Of a DNA stretch of 36,105 nucleotides, positions 8,630 through 16,734 are shown one piece after another (the first letter of the stretch is position 1; every line of letters begins with the position of its first letter). This DNA comes from Alphaproteobacteria bacterium. Its GTDB lineage: Bacteria; Pseudomonadota; Alphaproteobacteria; Rhizobiales; Xanthobacteraceae. The notes under the pieces were generated by a model that ran no database searches, was not told the origin of the DNA, and saw nothing but the letters and a program-made list of their open reading frames with translations. The stretch spans positions 1-36,105 of the forward strand of contig JAPLPD010000171.1 in assembly GCA_026400395.1 (NCBI GenBank), read 5' to 3'. The position numbers were made by a program, and so were the translations under genes.

Positions 8630-8834
8630 TCAGCGCTTCTTGCTCTTGCCGCGCTTCATGGCCGGCTTCTTGTCATACGGATTCACCGATTTGAAGTTCG
8701 GGTCCGGCTTCGCCAACGCCAAGAAGCAACGCCAAGAAGATCGGATACACGGCGTGTGCCGGAGCCGGCGTCAGAGTGACGGCGGTGCCTCCGAGAAATG
8801 CTGCAGCGGTGATGGCGACGATTGCCCTCTTCAT
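8630..8834 (-). pseudogene. Small secreted Lys-rich protein, frameshifted by a 13-bp tandem duplication
   Basis: The ATG at 8834 has a very good ribosome site (ggggagagaac just before it) and starts MKRAIVAITAAAFLGG, a signal peptide ending APAHA. As written, the frame stops at 8673-8675 after 53 codons. The 13-mer caacgccaagaag occurs twice in tandem (8714-8726 and 8727-8739). Removing one copy gives a 63-residue protein: signal peptide, VYPIFLALAKPDPNFK, then a basic tail NPYDKKPAMKRGKSKKR with its own stop at 8630-8632. That tail resembles small alphaproteobacterial exported proteins of unknown function with a PDPNFKxVNPY motif (from memory). Transcription would end at the terminator at 8491-8518. 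I read this as a recently damaged gene; an assembly error is the alternative. Confidence 0.7.
8714..8739. repeat. 13-bp perfect tandem duplication
   Basis: Two adjacent identical copies of caacgccaagaag. Thirteen is not a multiple of three, so the duplication shifts the frame of the small gene that contains it. Confidence 0.95.
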
Positions 8835-9014
8835 GTTCTCTCCCCAATTTCTTCCTGTTGATTTTGCTTAGTGAAGACGTTTTTTGTAAAAGCGCCTTTT
8901 CGACCAAGTCATTTAGGCGACCGGACAAATCGGCAGGAACGTGGTGGATTGACGCGCGGCAGCGCACCTCGCGTCATATGACCGCAGCCTGATATCACGG
9001 GAAAAAAGCGTCTG

Positions 9015-10142
9015 TTACGCCCCGCCGACCACCATGTCGTCGCGGTGCACCATTTCGGCGCGGCCTTCGATGCCGAGAATGAGGGCAATGTCACTCGACG
9101 ATTTCCGGACGATCTTGCCGGCATCCTCGGCGTCATAAGCGACGAGGCCGCGGCCGATCTCGGCGCCGTCAGGTCCGCGGATCAGGACGGCATCGCCCCG
9201 GCCGAAACTCCCATCGACGCGAATGACCCCGGCCGGGAGAAGACTCTTGCCTCGGCGGAGCGCCGCGGCAGCACCGGCATCGATGGTAAGCGTGCCCTTG
9301 GGTTCGAGCGAGCCGGCGATCCATTTCTTGCGCGAGGTCACCGGATTGGCGGGCGTCAGAAACCAAGTGGCGCGGGCGCCGGCTTCGATGGCGGCGAGCG
9401 GATTTTCGACGTGGCCGGAGGCGATCACCATGTGGGTGCCGGCGGTGGTGGCGATCTTACCCGCTTCGATCTTGGTGCGCATGCCGCCGCGCGAATGGTC
9501 GGACGCAGCGTCGCCGGCCATCGCCTCGATCTCAGCGGTGATGCGCGGCACCAGCGCGATGTGCCTGGCGTTGGTGTTGAGATGCGGCGGAGAATCGTAG
9601 AGGCCATCGATGTCGGAGAGCAGCACCAGCAGGTCGGCGCTCGCCATCGTGGCGACGCGGGCTGCGAGGCGATCATTGTCGCCGTAGCGGATTTCGGTCG
9701 TTGCCACCGTGTCGTTCTCGTTGATCACCGGGACCGAGCGCCACTCCAACAGCTTGGCGATGGTCGAGCGCGCGTTGAGATAGCGGCGCCGCTCCTCGGT
9801 GTCGTCGAGGGTGACCAGAATCTGGCTCGCGGTGATGCTGTGGTGGCCGAGCGCCTCGGCCCAGGTCCGGGCGAGCGCAATCTGACCGACGGCGGCGGCG
9901 GCTTGGCTGTCTTCGAGCTTGAGCGGGCCTTTCGGTAGCTTCAGCACCGAGCGGCCGAGCGCGATCGAGCCGGACGACACGACGATCACATCGCGCTTGT
10001 CTTTATGTAGACTGGCGATGTCTGCGGCGAGCGAGGTGAGCCACGCCTCTTTCAGGCGGCCAGCGCCGGCATCCACCAGCAGAGACGACCCGACCTTCAC
10101 GACGATGCGGCGGAAATCGGAAAGGGTTGGGGCGTTGGACAT
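9015..10142 (-). CDS. proB: Glutamate 5-kinase
   Basis: ProB phosphorylates glutamate in the first, feedback-controlled step of proline synthesis. The protein is about 375 residues: an amino-acid-kinase domain (about 10-260; KVGSSLLVD near the N-terminus, [37 protein letters not shown]) followed by a C-terminal PUA domain (about 280-365, with [16 protein letters not shown]). I start at the ATG at 10142; an adjacent TTG at 10145 is in frame. Neither has a clear Shine-Dalgarno. The gene is 45 bases downstream of obgE in the same direction, the usual arrangement. Its partner proA lies 2.2 kb further on, beyond the dipeptidase/cyclase pair. Confidence 0.95.
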   Translation of the reverse strand: MSNAPTLSDFRRIVVKVGSSLLVDAGAGRLKEAWLTSLAADIASLHKDKRDVIVVSSGSIALGRSVLKLPKGPLKLEDSQAAAAVGQIALARTWAEALGHHSITASQILVTLDDTEERRRYLNARSTIAKLLEWRSVPVINENDTVATTEIRYGDNDRLAARVATMASADLLVLLSDIDGLYDSPPHLNTNARHIALVPRITAEIEAMAGDAASDHSRGGMRTKIEAGKIATTAGTHMVIASGHVENPLAAIEAGARATWFLTPANPVTSRKKWIAGSLEPKGTLTIDAGAAAALRRGKSLLPAGVIRVDGSFGRGDAVLIRGPDGAEIGRGLVAYDAEDAGKIVRKSSSDIALILGIEGRAEMVHRDDMVVGGA

Positions 10143-10187
10143 CAAGCGGCTGTCTAATAGGAGACGAGTTGCGAATCGGCCTGAAAC

Positions 10188-11228
10188 TTATGGTTGCCAA
10201 GCTGGCGCTTCGGCGCGGCGGCGGGCCGCGGTGGTGCCACCGGAGCTGTCGATGATTTCCAGCAAGGCGCGCTTGGCCTCGATTACACCTTTCCCAGAGG
10301 CCGCCGACAACAGCAGCGGCGTCTTTGTGCAGGCCCGCTTGAGCCGCGCGGCCTGCTGCTTGATGAGTTCGGGGGTCATTGCGTCGACTTTGGTGAGCGC
10401 CACGATCTCGTGCTTGTCCTGCAGGCCCTGGCCATAGGCTTCGAGCTCCCCGCGCACGGTCTTGTAGTCCTTGCCAGCATGTTCGCCGGTCCCGTCGACG
10501 AGATGCAGCAGCACGCGGCAGCGCTCGATGTGGCCGAGGAAGCGGTCGCCGAGGCCAGAGCCTTCGTGCGCGCCCTCGATCAGGCCGGGGATGTCGGCCA
10601 ACACGAACTCGCGCCCATCGCTCTCGACCACGCCGAGTTGCGGGTTGAGGGTGGTGAACGGGTAGTCGGCGATCTTGGGCTTCGCGGCGCTGACCGCGGC
10701 GAGAAAGGTCGACTTGCCGGCGTTCGGCAATCCGACCAGGCCGGCATCGGCAATCAGCTTGAGGCGCAGCCAGATCCAGCGCTCGTCGCCCGGTTGGCCG
10801 GGATTGGCGTTGCGCGGGGCGCGGTTGGTCGAAGATTTGAAATGCGCGTTGCCGAAGCCGCCGTTGCCGCCTTCGGCGAGTAGGACGCGGTCGCCCACCT
10901 TGGTGAGGTCGGCGATCATCGTCTCCTTGTCCTCGTCGAATATCTGCGTCCCGACCGGCACCTTGAGCAGAACATCCTCGCCGCGCGCCCCGTGCATGTC
11001 CTTGCCCTGCCCGGGCACGCCCGGCCGCGCCTTGAAGTGCTGGGAATAGCGGTAATCGATCAGCGTATTGAGGCCATCGACCGCCTGGACCACGACATTG
11101 CCGCCGCGGCCGCCGTTGCCGCCGCTCGGGCCGCCGTGTTCGATGAATTTCTCGCGCCGGAACGCAACGCAGCCGTTGCCGCCGTCGCCGGAGCGGACAT
11201 AGACCTTGGCTTCGTCGAGGAACTTCAT
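10188..11228 (-). CDS. obgE: Obg-family GTPase (CgtA/ObgE)
   Basis: This essential GTPase takes part in large-subunit maturation and stress signalling. The 346-residue protein has the glycine-rich Obg fold (1-159; [29 protein letters not shown]) and the G domain with G1 GLPNAGKST (166-174), switch region YPFTTLNP (189-196), G3 DIPGL (212-216) and G4 TKVD (279-282). The start at 11228 is the canonical [19 protein letters not shown]; the frame is open further upstream, but those codons are not family-like. It is followed by proB. Confidence 0.97.
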   Translation of the reverse strand: MKFLDEAKVYVRSGDGGNGCVAFRREKFIEHGGPSGGNGGRGGNVVVQAVDGLNTLIDYRYSQHFKARPGVPGQGKDMHGARGEDVLLKVPVGTQIFDEDKETMIADLTKVGDRVLLAEGGNGGFGNAHFKSSTNRAPRNANPGQPGDERWIWLRLKLIADAGLVGLPNAGKSTFLAAVSAAKPKIADYPFTTLNPQLGVVESDGREFVLADIPGLIEGAHEGSGLGDRFLGHIERCRVLLHLVDGTGEHAGKDYKTVRGELEAYGQGLQDKHEIVALTKVDAMTPELIKQQAARLKRACTKTPLLLSAASGKGVIEAKRALLEIIDSSGGTTAARRRAEAPAWQP

Positions 11229-11242
11229 GGGGGCTAGATAAC

Positions 11243-11266
11243 ACCTCCGCCGGCCCGGCGGGAGGT
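11243..11266 (-). terminator. Inverted repeat between the rhodanese gene and obgE
   Basis: acctcc pairs with ggaggt, enclosing a further GCCG/CGGC stem. It lies past the rhodanese stop (11289) and just upstream of the obgE start. There is no T-run, so it may be a partial terminator or a leader hairpin in front of obgE. Confidence 0.4.
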
Positions 11267-11288
11267 TTATCGCCCACAAGATTGCCCG

Positions 11289-12854
11289 TTAGGGGGGCGT
11301 GGTGAACCGCGTGGTGCCGTCGCGCTCGATCCGGGGCAGCAGATCGACCTCCCAGGACAGGTATTCGTTCATGGCCTCGGTGGTGTTGTTGGGCCTTTCG
11401 TAGGGCTTTGGCCAGTAATCCAGCGGCTCGTCGGCCATGCGCGCCTCGGTGGACAGCGGAAAGCCGGCGGCCTGCCAGGCGGCGTTGCCGCCGCGCAGAT
11501 AGCGCGCCGCGGTGCGGATTTCCGACGCGGCGAGGCCCGCCAAGATGCCGTCCTCGGAGGTCAGGATCAGTTCGCCGTTCATCGGGATTTTGGCGAGCGC
11601 CTCGGACAGCCGGGTCCGGATCGCGAACCAGGCGCCTGGGATATGGCCCTTGCGGTAGGCCGGGCTGAGCGAAAGATCGACCACGGTGGCATGGCTCTTT
11701 GCCACCAGCGCGGACACATCGGCGGCGTCGATACCGAGTTCGGCTGCGGGCAATGCGCCGAGCAGCGGCGCCGCCGGCCGTCCGGTTTCGGCGCCGCTCG
11801 CCGGCAGAACGAACACGTCTCGCCAGCCCATCTGCTTGAGCCACGACGCGGTGAGCACCGCGCGAACCTCGCGATCGTCGATCAGCACGATGCGCGCGCC
11901 GAGCGTGCCCGCATACTGGTCGGTGGCCTGCACCAGCTGGCCGCCGGGCGCGTTGATTGCGCCAGGAAAATGCCCGGCGGCGTAGTCGGTCGGGTCGCGT
12001 ACATCGAACACGTAGAGCGTCCGAGATGCATCGGCACGAAAGCTGTCCAGCGCGGCTTGATCGATTCGCATCACGCCGAACCGCTTGCCGACGCGATCGG
12101 CGGCGGCCTTGGCCCAGGCGAGGCCCGCGCTGGACGGATCGGTGTAGCGTTTGGTTTTTCCGCTGTCGGGCGCATAGCCCGCCAGCGTGTAGCCCATCGT
12201 GCCGTTGCGCAAAGCGACGACCTTGTTCGGCACGCCGGCGTTGATCAGCGATTGTGCGCCGACGATGCTGCGCGTGCGGCCGGCGCAATTGACCACCACG
12301 AGTGTTTTCGGCGACGGCGCTATGTCGTTGATGCGCAGCACCAGTTCGGCCCCCGGCACGTTGGTGGCGCTCGGGATCGAGACGCGCTGGAACTCGTCGA
12401 ACGGGCGGCTATCGACGATCACCATGTCGATGCCGCTTTTCATCAGCGCATCGAGCTCCTCCGGCCCGACGTTAGGCGTGTGACAGGCGTGCTCGATGTG
12501 CTCGCCGAACGCTTTGCTCGGCACGTTGACGCCGGAGAACAGCTCGAGGCCGGCCTTGGCCCAGGCATCGATGCCGCCCTTGAGGTAGGCGAGATCCGTG
12601 TAGCCGGCGGCGGCTAGAACTTTCGCCGCGCGCTCCACCAGTTCGTCGCCGTCGCCGCACAGGACGATGCGGGTGTCCTTGCGCGGCACCAGAAGAGCAA
12701 AGCGGAGCTCCAGGCGGCTCAGCGGAATCGAGCGCGCCCATAGGAGATGGCTGCGCGAAAAGATCAGCTCTTCTCGCAGATCAATCAGCGCCAGCTCGCG
12801 GCCATCTGCGAGCATGGCCTTGACCGTGAGAGGGTCCAGCGGTTTGAGCGTCAC
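11289..12854 (-). CDS. Protein with four tandem rhodanese-like domains
   Basis: Rhodaneses move sulfane sulfur through an active-site cysteine. This 521-residue protein contains four rhodanese-like modules in a row. Module 1 (about 5-105) has Cys66 in VLCGDGDE and the closing motif YLKGGIDAWAKAG. Module 2 (about 130-225) has Cys190 in NCAGRTRS. Module 3 (about 265-350; FDVRDPTDYAAGHFPGAINAP) has VLIDDRE where the cysteine loop should be. Module 4 (about 375-490; YRKGHIPGAWF, YLRGGNAAWQAAG) has LTSEDG there. So two modules look catalytic and two structural. There is no signal peptide. The gene overlaps the upstream cupin gene by four bases, so the two were probably translated together, and a role in sulfur or thiol metabolism is a reasonable inference. 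Multi-rhodanese proteins beside a cysteine-dioxygenase-like cupin are known in proteobacteria. Confidence 0.85.
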   Translation of the reverse strand: MTLKPLDPLTVKAMLADGRELALIDLREELIFSRSHLLWARSIPLSRLELRFALLVPRKDTRIVLCGDGDELVERAAKVLAAAGYTDLAYLKGGIDAWAKAGLELFSGVNVPSKAFGEHIEHACHTPNVGPEELDALMKSGIDMVIVDSRPFDEFQRVSIPSATNVPGAELVLRINDIAPSPKTLVVVNCAGRTRSIVGAQSLINAGVPNKVVALRNGTMGYTLAGYAPDSGKTKRYTDPSSAGLAWAKAAADRVGKRFGVMRIDQAALDSFRADASRTLYVFDVRDPTDYAAGHFPGAINAPGGQLVQATDQYAGTLGARIVLIDDREVRAVLTASWLKQMGWRDVFVLPASGAETGRPAAPLLGALPAAELGIDAADVSALVAKSHATVVDLSLSPAYRKGHIPGAWFAIRTRLSEALAKIPMNGELILTSEDGILAGLAASEIRTAARYLRGGNAAWQAAGFPLSTEARMADEPLDYWPKPYERPNNTTEAMNEYLSWEVDLLPRIERDGTTRFTTPP

Positions 12855-13317
12855 GTCGCTTGCTGCGGCGTCATCTGATGCACCTCGCCGGACTTTAGAT
12901 CGATCCGGATGCGGGTGATGTTGTCCAGGTTGACGCCGGTAACGCGCACGAAGCGCGATTTATCCGGATAGTCGATCGAGTGGATCTTGCCGTCCTGGTA
13001 GATGCCGGCGTGACCGGGTTCCAGGCGGTATTTCTTTTCCGGCGTCAGCTTGGCGTGTTTCGGATTGGAGCCGTCGTCTTCGCGCTTCCATTCGACCATG
13101 TCGGTCCACAGCTTGGCCTGACCGTAGATAGCCCAGGAATCGCCGTGATCGTGCGGAGGCGAAACGCGCGCCTTGTCGTTGATGTGGGCGAGCACCTGGA
13201 ACTTCAGCTCCGGGTCTTCGTAGAGCACCTTCAAGCCCCGCTCGGCGCCATCGCCGCAGTACTCGTCAACGAACTCCTTGTTGGCCAAGAAATGAACTGG
13301 TCGAGCTGATAGGCCAT
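12851..13317 (-). pseudogene. Cysteine-dioxygenase-like cupin, N-terminus out of frame (probable internal deletion)
   Basis: The body of the gene encodes a small cupin with SPPHDHGDSWAIYGQ, RLEPGHAGIY and IHSIDYPDKSRFVRVTG, resembling the cysteine-dioxygenase-type metal enzymes. The best start is the ATG at 13317, preceded by gggaggat (13322-13329) and encoding MAYQLDQF, which is how I remember this family beginning. That ATG is not in frame with the cupin body. About 30 residues expected between QLDQF and FLANKEFV are also missing. The simplest reading is a frame-breaking deletion near 13290. The frame of the cupin body is open to an ATG at 13348, but this has no Shine-Dalgarno and encodes an unrelated lead (MECDFAREDKHGL). 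Translation from 13348 (165 residues) or an assembly error are the alternatives. Confidence 0.6.
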
Positions 13318-13321
13318 GCTT

Positions 13322-13329
13322 ATCCTCCC
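13322..13329 (-). promoter_or_regulatory. Strong Shine-Dalgarno for the out-of-frame cupin start
   Basis: gggaggat on the minus strand, five bases before the ATG at 13317. It argues that this ATG was the original start and that the present in-frame ATG at 13348 is incidental. Confidence 0.7.
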
Positions 13330-13433
13330 TGGCAAAATCGCATTCCATACATCCAGCTATTTTGACGTAAAATCGCCCGTTACGCCAGCCTTTCGAGGAA
13401 TATCAATCCCGCGTTCGGTGCGGGGCTGGAATT

Positions 13434-13469
13434 TTCGTGCTTTCGTCGGGAGATAACACGAAGCACGAA
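13434..13469. repeat. Inverted repeat upstream of a Bug gene
   Basis: ttcgtgctttcgt (13434-13446) pairs with acgaagcacgaa (13458-13469) with one bulged T. It lies about 60 bases before the Bug start at 13530 and could be an operator or a hairpin in the leader; no T-run follows. Confidence 0.4.
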
Positions 13470-13529
13470 CCCGGTGCGATTGGCACACAAAGTGCCTATC
13501 GGTTCTCGGGGCTCACAAGGACGAAACTC

Positions 13530-14498
13530 ATGCAGGCTCGAATTGGGACGGTCGCGTTTTGTCTCGCAGTCGTAGCGTTCGGTGGCGAGGCCCGTGCGCA
13601 AGCCTGGCCGCAACAGCCTATCAAGATCGTCGTCGGCCTGGCGGCGGGCGGCCTGACGGACACGATCACCCGCATCATCGCTCAACCGATGAGCGAACGC
13701 CTGGGGCAGCCTGTCGTGGTCGAGAATCGCCCCGGCGCCGCGGGAACCATCGCCGCCGAGGCCGTCGCGCGAGGTCCCGCCGATGGCTACACGCTGGTGA
13801 TGGGCAACCTGCCGCAAATGGTGATCATTCCGGCACTGTCGGGCACCCGCTACGATCCGGTGAAGGACTTCGCCCCCATCAGCATCGTCGGCAGCAATCC
13901 GTTCGTGCTGTGTGTCAACGCCAAGCTGCCGGTCAAAACGCTGGCGGAGTTCATTGCCTATGTGCGCGAGCGGCCGGGCCAGATGTCCTACGGCTCCGGC
14001 GGCATCGGCAACGGCACGCATCTGTCGATGGCGTATTTCCTGAAGCTCGCCGGTCTCGACATGATCCATGTGCCGTACAAGGGCGGCGCTCCGGCGATGG
14101 GCGATCTGATCGCGGGGCATGTGCCGGCAATGTTCGCCAGTTCCTCGGATGCGCTGCCGCAGGTGAAGGCTGGGGCCATCCGCGCGCTGGCAGTATCCGG
14201 TCCCGAACGCTCGCAGAAAATTCCCGATGTTCCGACGGTGAGCGAACTCGGCTTCCCGAAGTTCAAGACCATCACATGGAACGGCCTGATGGCGCCGGTG
14301 GCAACGCCTAAGGATGTCATCAATCGCCTTGCGGCCGAGGTCGCGCATGCGGTCAAGGACACGAAGGTCGTCGAACACATGGGCAATCAGGGGATCGACC
14401 CCATCGGCAACAGCCCGGACGAGTTTCTCTCGGCGATCAAGGCTGACGTGGTGCTGTGGACCGAGGCGGTCGCGGTCGCCGGAGTGAAGGAGAAATAA
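13530..14498 (+). CDS. Bug/TctC-family periplasmic receptor 1
   Basis: Bug proteins are periplasmic binding proteins of the tripartite tricarboxylate transporter type and bind small carboxylates, amino acids or amides. This 322-residue member has a signal peptide (1-23, ending EARA). The usual blocks follow: IKIVVGLAAGGLTD with the conserved Asp44, VVENRPGAAG (63-72), ADGYTL (84-89), YDPVKDFAPI, HVPYKGGAPAMGDLIAGH and DVPTVSELGF. The start at 13530 is chosen because caaggacg gives a ribosome site and the signal peptide begins there; the frame is open upstream to 13437. It converges on the minus-strand Bug gene that follows. No tctA/tctB permease genes are in the window, so it is either an orphan receptor or served by a permease elsewhere. 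Confidence 0.9.
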   Translation: MQARIGTVAFCLAVVAFGGEARAQAWPQQPIKIVVGLAAGGLTDTITRIIAQPMSERLGQPVVVENRPGAAGTIAAEAVARGPADGYTLVMGNLPQMVIIPALSGTRYDPVKDFAPISIVGSNPFVLCVNAKLPVKTLAEFIAYVRERPGQMSYGSGGIGNGTHLSMAYFLKLAGLDMIHVPYKGGAPAMGDLIAGHVPAMFASSSDALPQVKAGAIRALAVSGPERSQKIPDVPTVSELGFPKFKTITWNGLMAPVATPKDVINRLAAEVAHAVKDTKVVEHMGNQGIDPIGNSPDEFLSAIKADVVLWTEAVAVAGVKEK

Positions 14499-14512
14499 CC
14501 GGCGGCGCTGCG

Positions 14513-15485
14513 CTAACTGGGGCTGGATGTTCAACTCCGAGGCGAGCACCCGCCATGCCTCGATCTCGGAGCGCATGAATTGTCCGATCGACGTTGGCGT
14601 GCCCGCGCTTTTCGTTGCGAAGCCAAGAGCGAGCAGACGCTGCTGGGTCTCGGGCTCTTTCACGAAGGCGTCGATCTCGCGGTTGAGGCGGTTGATGATC
14701 GGTTCCGGCGTGCCGGCCGGCGCGACGACCGCCAGCCAGCCATCGACGCGAAAGCCGGGCAGCGTTTCGGCCACGGTCGGCAAGTCGTCAAGGCCGGGGA
14801 AGCGCTGGCCGGAGGTGATGGCGATCCGGCGAAGCTTGCCGGACTGCACAAACCCCTGAACGGCCGCCACGGCGCTGATCATCACCGGGTTTATGCCGGA
14901 AACCGTGTCCTGCAGAACTTGCGCGGTGGCGCGATAGGGCACCGCGACCATCTCGATCCCGGCGCGCTTGGCCAGCAACTGGCCGATCACGACCTGATAG
15001 CCGCTCGACGCGTCGATGCCATAGTTCAGTTTTCCGGGATTGGCTTTGGCGTAGGCGATCAACTCGGGCAACGTTTTAAACGGCGCGTCCGCATTGACGG
15101 TGATGACGAACGGGCCGCTCTCGGAAACCATTCCGACCGGCGCGAAATCGCGGATCGGATCGTAGGGCACCGACTTGAACAGAAACAGATTGGACGACAG
15201 CGCGCCCGCCAGACCGAAATAGAACGTGTACCCATCGGGCGCTGCGCGGGCGACAGCCTGCCCGCCGACCATGCCGGCCGCGCCGGAAATGTTTTCGACC
15301 ACCATCGGTTGACCGAGTTGGCGCGACATGCGGTCGCCCATCAGCCGCGCCAGCACGTCGGCGCTCAGACCGGGGCCCGCGGGTACCACGAGCTTTATCG
15401 GCCGCGCCGGCCAGTCCTGCGCGATGGCGTTGCCTGCGAGCACGATCGCGGCAACGAGGCCGATCGTCAGTCGGAGCAGCTTCAT
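14513..15485 (-). CDS. Bug/TctC-family periplasmic receptor 2, stop codon missing in frame
   Basis: Residues 1-323 are a complete Bug protein: signal peptide (1-22, ending NAIA), IKLVVPAGPGLSADVLAR, VVENISGAAG, PDGYTF, VPYDPIRDFAPVGMV, VPYRATAQVLQDTVSG, DDLPTVAETLPGF and a C-terminal EIEAWRVLASELNIQPQ. The family would stop here, but the frame continues as the antisense of receptor 1 to a stop at 13380-13382, giving a 701-codon ORF. A single-base deletion in the CCCC run just before the end would place a TAG at 14513-14515. I therefore give 14513 as the likely ancestral end. A ribosome site (gggtga) precedes the ATG. The ORF as written would overlap the neighbouring gene by 1.1 kb. Confidence 0.75.
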
Positions 15486-15553
15486 TGTTCACCCGTGTGC
15501 GTTCGGACCGGCCATTGACCGTAAGAGAGGGATGGCACGCGGGCAAGCATCGA

Positions 15554-15576
15554 GGCCCGCCGGAAACCGGCGGGCC
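15554..15576 (-). terminator. Hairpin after the GNAT gene
   Basis: A perfect 10-bp stem ggcccgccgg/ccggcgggcc with an aaa loop lies 25 bases past the GNAT stop. There is no good T-run on the minus strand, so termination efficiency is uncertain. It closes the rplU-rpmA-GNAT unit. Confidence 0.55.
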
Positions 15577-15601
15577 GGACGTTCGATACTTCTCAGGCGG
15601 C

Positions 15602-16210
15602 TCAGGCGACGCGCAGCTTCGCCTGGCCCCAGCTTTTCAGCGAGGCCCATAATCCGCGGTCGAGGCGGAAGCGGTCGATCGGCGCCGAACTCGACAGCGC
15701 GCGGATGCGCAGCAGACCCGCGCCGGTCCACTGGAAGCCGCACATCTCCAGCACGCGCCGCGATGCCGGGTTGGTGACGCGCGCCGACGCGTGGATCGCA
15801 TCGCAGTCGAGGTCGGCGAAGGTGTGGTCGATCACCGCGCGCACCGCTTCGGTGGCGTAGCCCTTGCCCCAGTGTTTGATGCCGAGCCAGTAGCCGATCT
15901 CCGGCGGGTGGCGGTCGATCTGCGTGAAGCCGCAGGCGCCGATGACCTGTTCCTTGGCGCCGTTGCGCAGCGCGATCATGAATACGGCCTCGTTGCCGAG
16001 ATTGGCCGTGGCGATGAAATCCTCGGCGTCGGCAGCGCGGTACGGATGCGGAATGCGTGCGGTGTTCTCGGCGATGCGGCGATCGTTCGCCAGCATGGCT
16101 ACCGTTTTAGCGTCCCCAAGCCGCGGCGCACGCAGAACCAGCCGCTCAGTCTCGAGGACGGGGATACTTCGCTCGCGAAAAGACTCTGATGGTATTTCTT
16201 GCAGCGTCAT
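15602..16210 (-). CDS. GNAT-family N-acetyltransferase (RimJ/RimL type)
   Basis: The 202-residue protein opens with the RimJ/RimL signature LETERLVLRAPRLGDA (19-34). It continues with the acetyl-CoA-binding motif A, PEIGYWLGIKHWGKGYATEA (108-127), and ends the fold with ARVTNPASRRVLEMCGF. RimJ/L-like enzymes acetylate protein N-termini, antibiotics or small amines; the substrate here is unknown. In Hyphomicrobiales a GNAT gene of this kind regularly sits between rpmA and obgE, and that is its position relative to rpmA here. Obg itself is 4.4 kb away because an accessory block has been inserted. Confidence 0.88.
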   Translation of the reverse strand: MTLQEIPSESFRERSIPVLETERLVLRAPRLGDAKTVAMLANDRRIAENTARIPHPYRAADAEDFIATANLGNEAVFMIALRNGAKEQVIGACGFTQIDRHPPEIGYWLGIKHWGKGYATEAVRAVIDHTFADLDCDAIHASARVTNPASRRVLEMCGFQWTGAGLLRIRALSSSAPIDRFRLDRGLWASLKSWGQAKLRVA

Positions 16211-16242
16211 GGCCGGTAAATCCTCTGGGCTTTTGAAATGCC

Positions 16243-16273
16243 TAAGGGGGAGACGGTGCCCGTCTCCCCCTTA
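16243..16273 (-). terminator. Perfect 14-bp hairpin between rpmA and the GNAT gene
   Basis: taagggggagacgg (16243-16256) pairs perfectly with ccgtctccccctta (16260-16273) around a three-base loop. It lies between the rpmA stop and the GNAT start and can form on either strand. A T-tract is poor on the minus side, so it could be a processing or stabilising element as well as a terminator. Confidence 0.6.
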
Positions 16274-16336
16274 AAAGCCCTTGGGCCCCGCCGGTTCGGA
16301 ACAGACACCGGCAGACCCAACGATGGTTCTACCGTT

Positions 16337-16609
16337 TTACTCCGCGGCAGCCTCCGCCATCGGAAGGACGGAGATGAACACGCGGCCTTTGGCCTTGGTT
16401 TTGAACGATACGCGGCCTTCGATGAGCGCAAACAAGGTGTGATCCTTGCCCATGCCGACGTTCAGACCGGGATGCCAGGTGGTGCCGCGCTGACGCGCGA
16501 TGATGTTGCCGGGAATGCACTTCTGGTCACCGAACATCTTGATGCCGAGGCGCTGGCCGCCTGAATCGCGACCGTTCCGGGAAGATCCGCCTGCTTTTTT
16601 GTGAGCCAT
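16337..16609 (-). CDS. rpmA: 50S ribosomal protein L27
   Basis: A 90-residue protein with the full L27 signature [16 protein letters not shown] and the core [30 protein letters not shown]27 reaches into the peptidyl-transferase centre with its N-terminal tail. The tail begins directly with MAHKKA, so no Firmicutes-type cleaved extension is present. It lies downstream of rplU in the standard order. Confidence 0.97.
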   Translation of the reverse strand: MAHKKAGGSSRNGRDSGGQRLGIKMFGDQKCIPGNIIARQRGTTWHPGLNVGMGKDHTLFALIEGRVSFKTKAKGRVFISVLPMAEAAAE

Positions 16610-16734
16610 AGCGCTGTTCCTAACTCGCTCTCTTCATAACGCGATTCCGCGACGGAAACATCACACAAATATTGATGAACGCTTGCGAACTCCAGGCCTC
16701 CGACGCAACAACCCTGCGCTCTGGCGGCCGGAGC

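Noticed and set aside
10003-12288. 761-codon minus-strand ORF across obgE and the rhodanese gene
   Set aside because: Arg/Gly-rich shadow in another frame of two well-supported genes; long shadows are expected in G+C-rich DNA.
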